Positions 5,823 to 5,824 of a DNA stretch of 5,824 nucleotides are shown here, one piece after another. The stretch lies in the NCBI GenBank assembly GCA_046594105.1, contig JBKJQB010000304.1:1-5824 (forward strand), read 5' to 3'. Under the pieces are notes generated by a model. That model was not told where the DNA came from and did not search any database. It saw only the letters and a list, made by a program, of their open reading frames with translations. The position numbers and the translations under genes are program-made. The DNA comes from JBDSGC01 sp046594105 (GTDB lineage Bacteria > Acidobacteriota > Thermoanaerobaculia > Gp7-AA8). Each line of letters opens with the position of its first letter. Within the stretch, counting starts at the first letter, position 1.

Positions 5823-5824
5823 TT

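Overview
The window reads as a GC-rich bacterial chromosome segment. It carries five genes, all on the minus strand, framed by two direct copies of a REP-like palindromic element. The gene families are an exported DUF2911 protein with a TPR-like tail, an exported DUF2330 protein and a stand-alone RnfD-like membrane protein. This mix, plus the many short palindromes between genes, suggests a soil or sediment lineage such as Acidobacteriota or a neighbour. That placement is inference; no rRNA or marker gene is present.

Layout in transcription order, right to left. (1) A 163-base repeat element at 5660-5822. (2) An RnfD/NqrB-like polytopic membrane protein, 5589-4693. (3) A DUF2330 exported protein, 4774-3467, whose first 82 bases overlap the end of the previous gene in another frame. 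(4) After an 80-base gap, a DUF2911 exported protein with a helical repeat tail, 3386-2256, preceded by a strong Shine-Dalgarno sequence. (5) A 220-base intergenic patch (2036-2255) packed with hairpins and short direct repeats. (6) A two-gene module: a small membrane-anchored protein (2035-1571) overlapping by four bases a polytopic GT-C-type glycosyltransferase-like protein (1574-201). (7) A second 163-base repeat element at 4-166.

How the genes may work together: the first three encode one inner-membrane and two exported proteins and could be one transcription unit, with the RnfD-like and DUF2330 genes translationally coupled. The last two form a separate envelope-glycosylation-like pair. 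No biochemical function can be assigned with confidence to the DUF2330, DUF2911 or small anchored proteins. There are no RNA genes, CRISPR arrays, transposases or phage genes. The most notable points are the direct repeat elements bracketing the block, the 82-base gene overlap, and the orphan RnfD-like protein that lacks the usual flavin-attachment motif. I see no clear case for a wholly new system.
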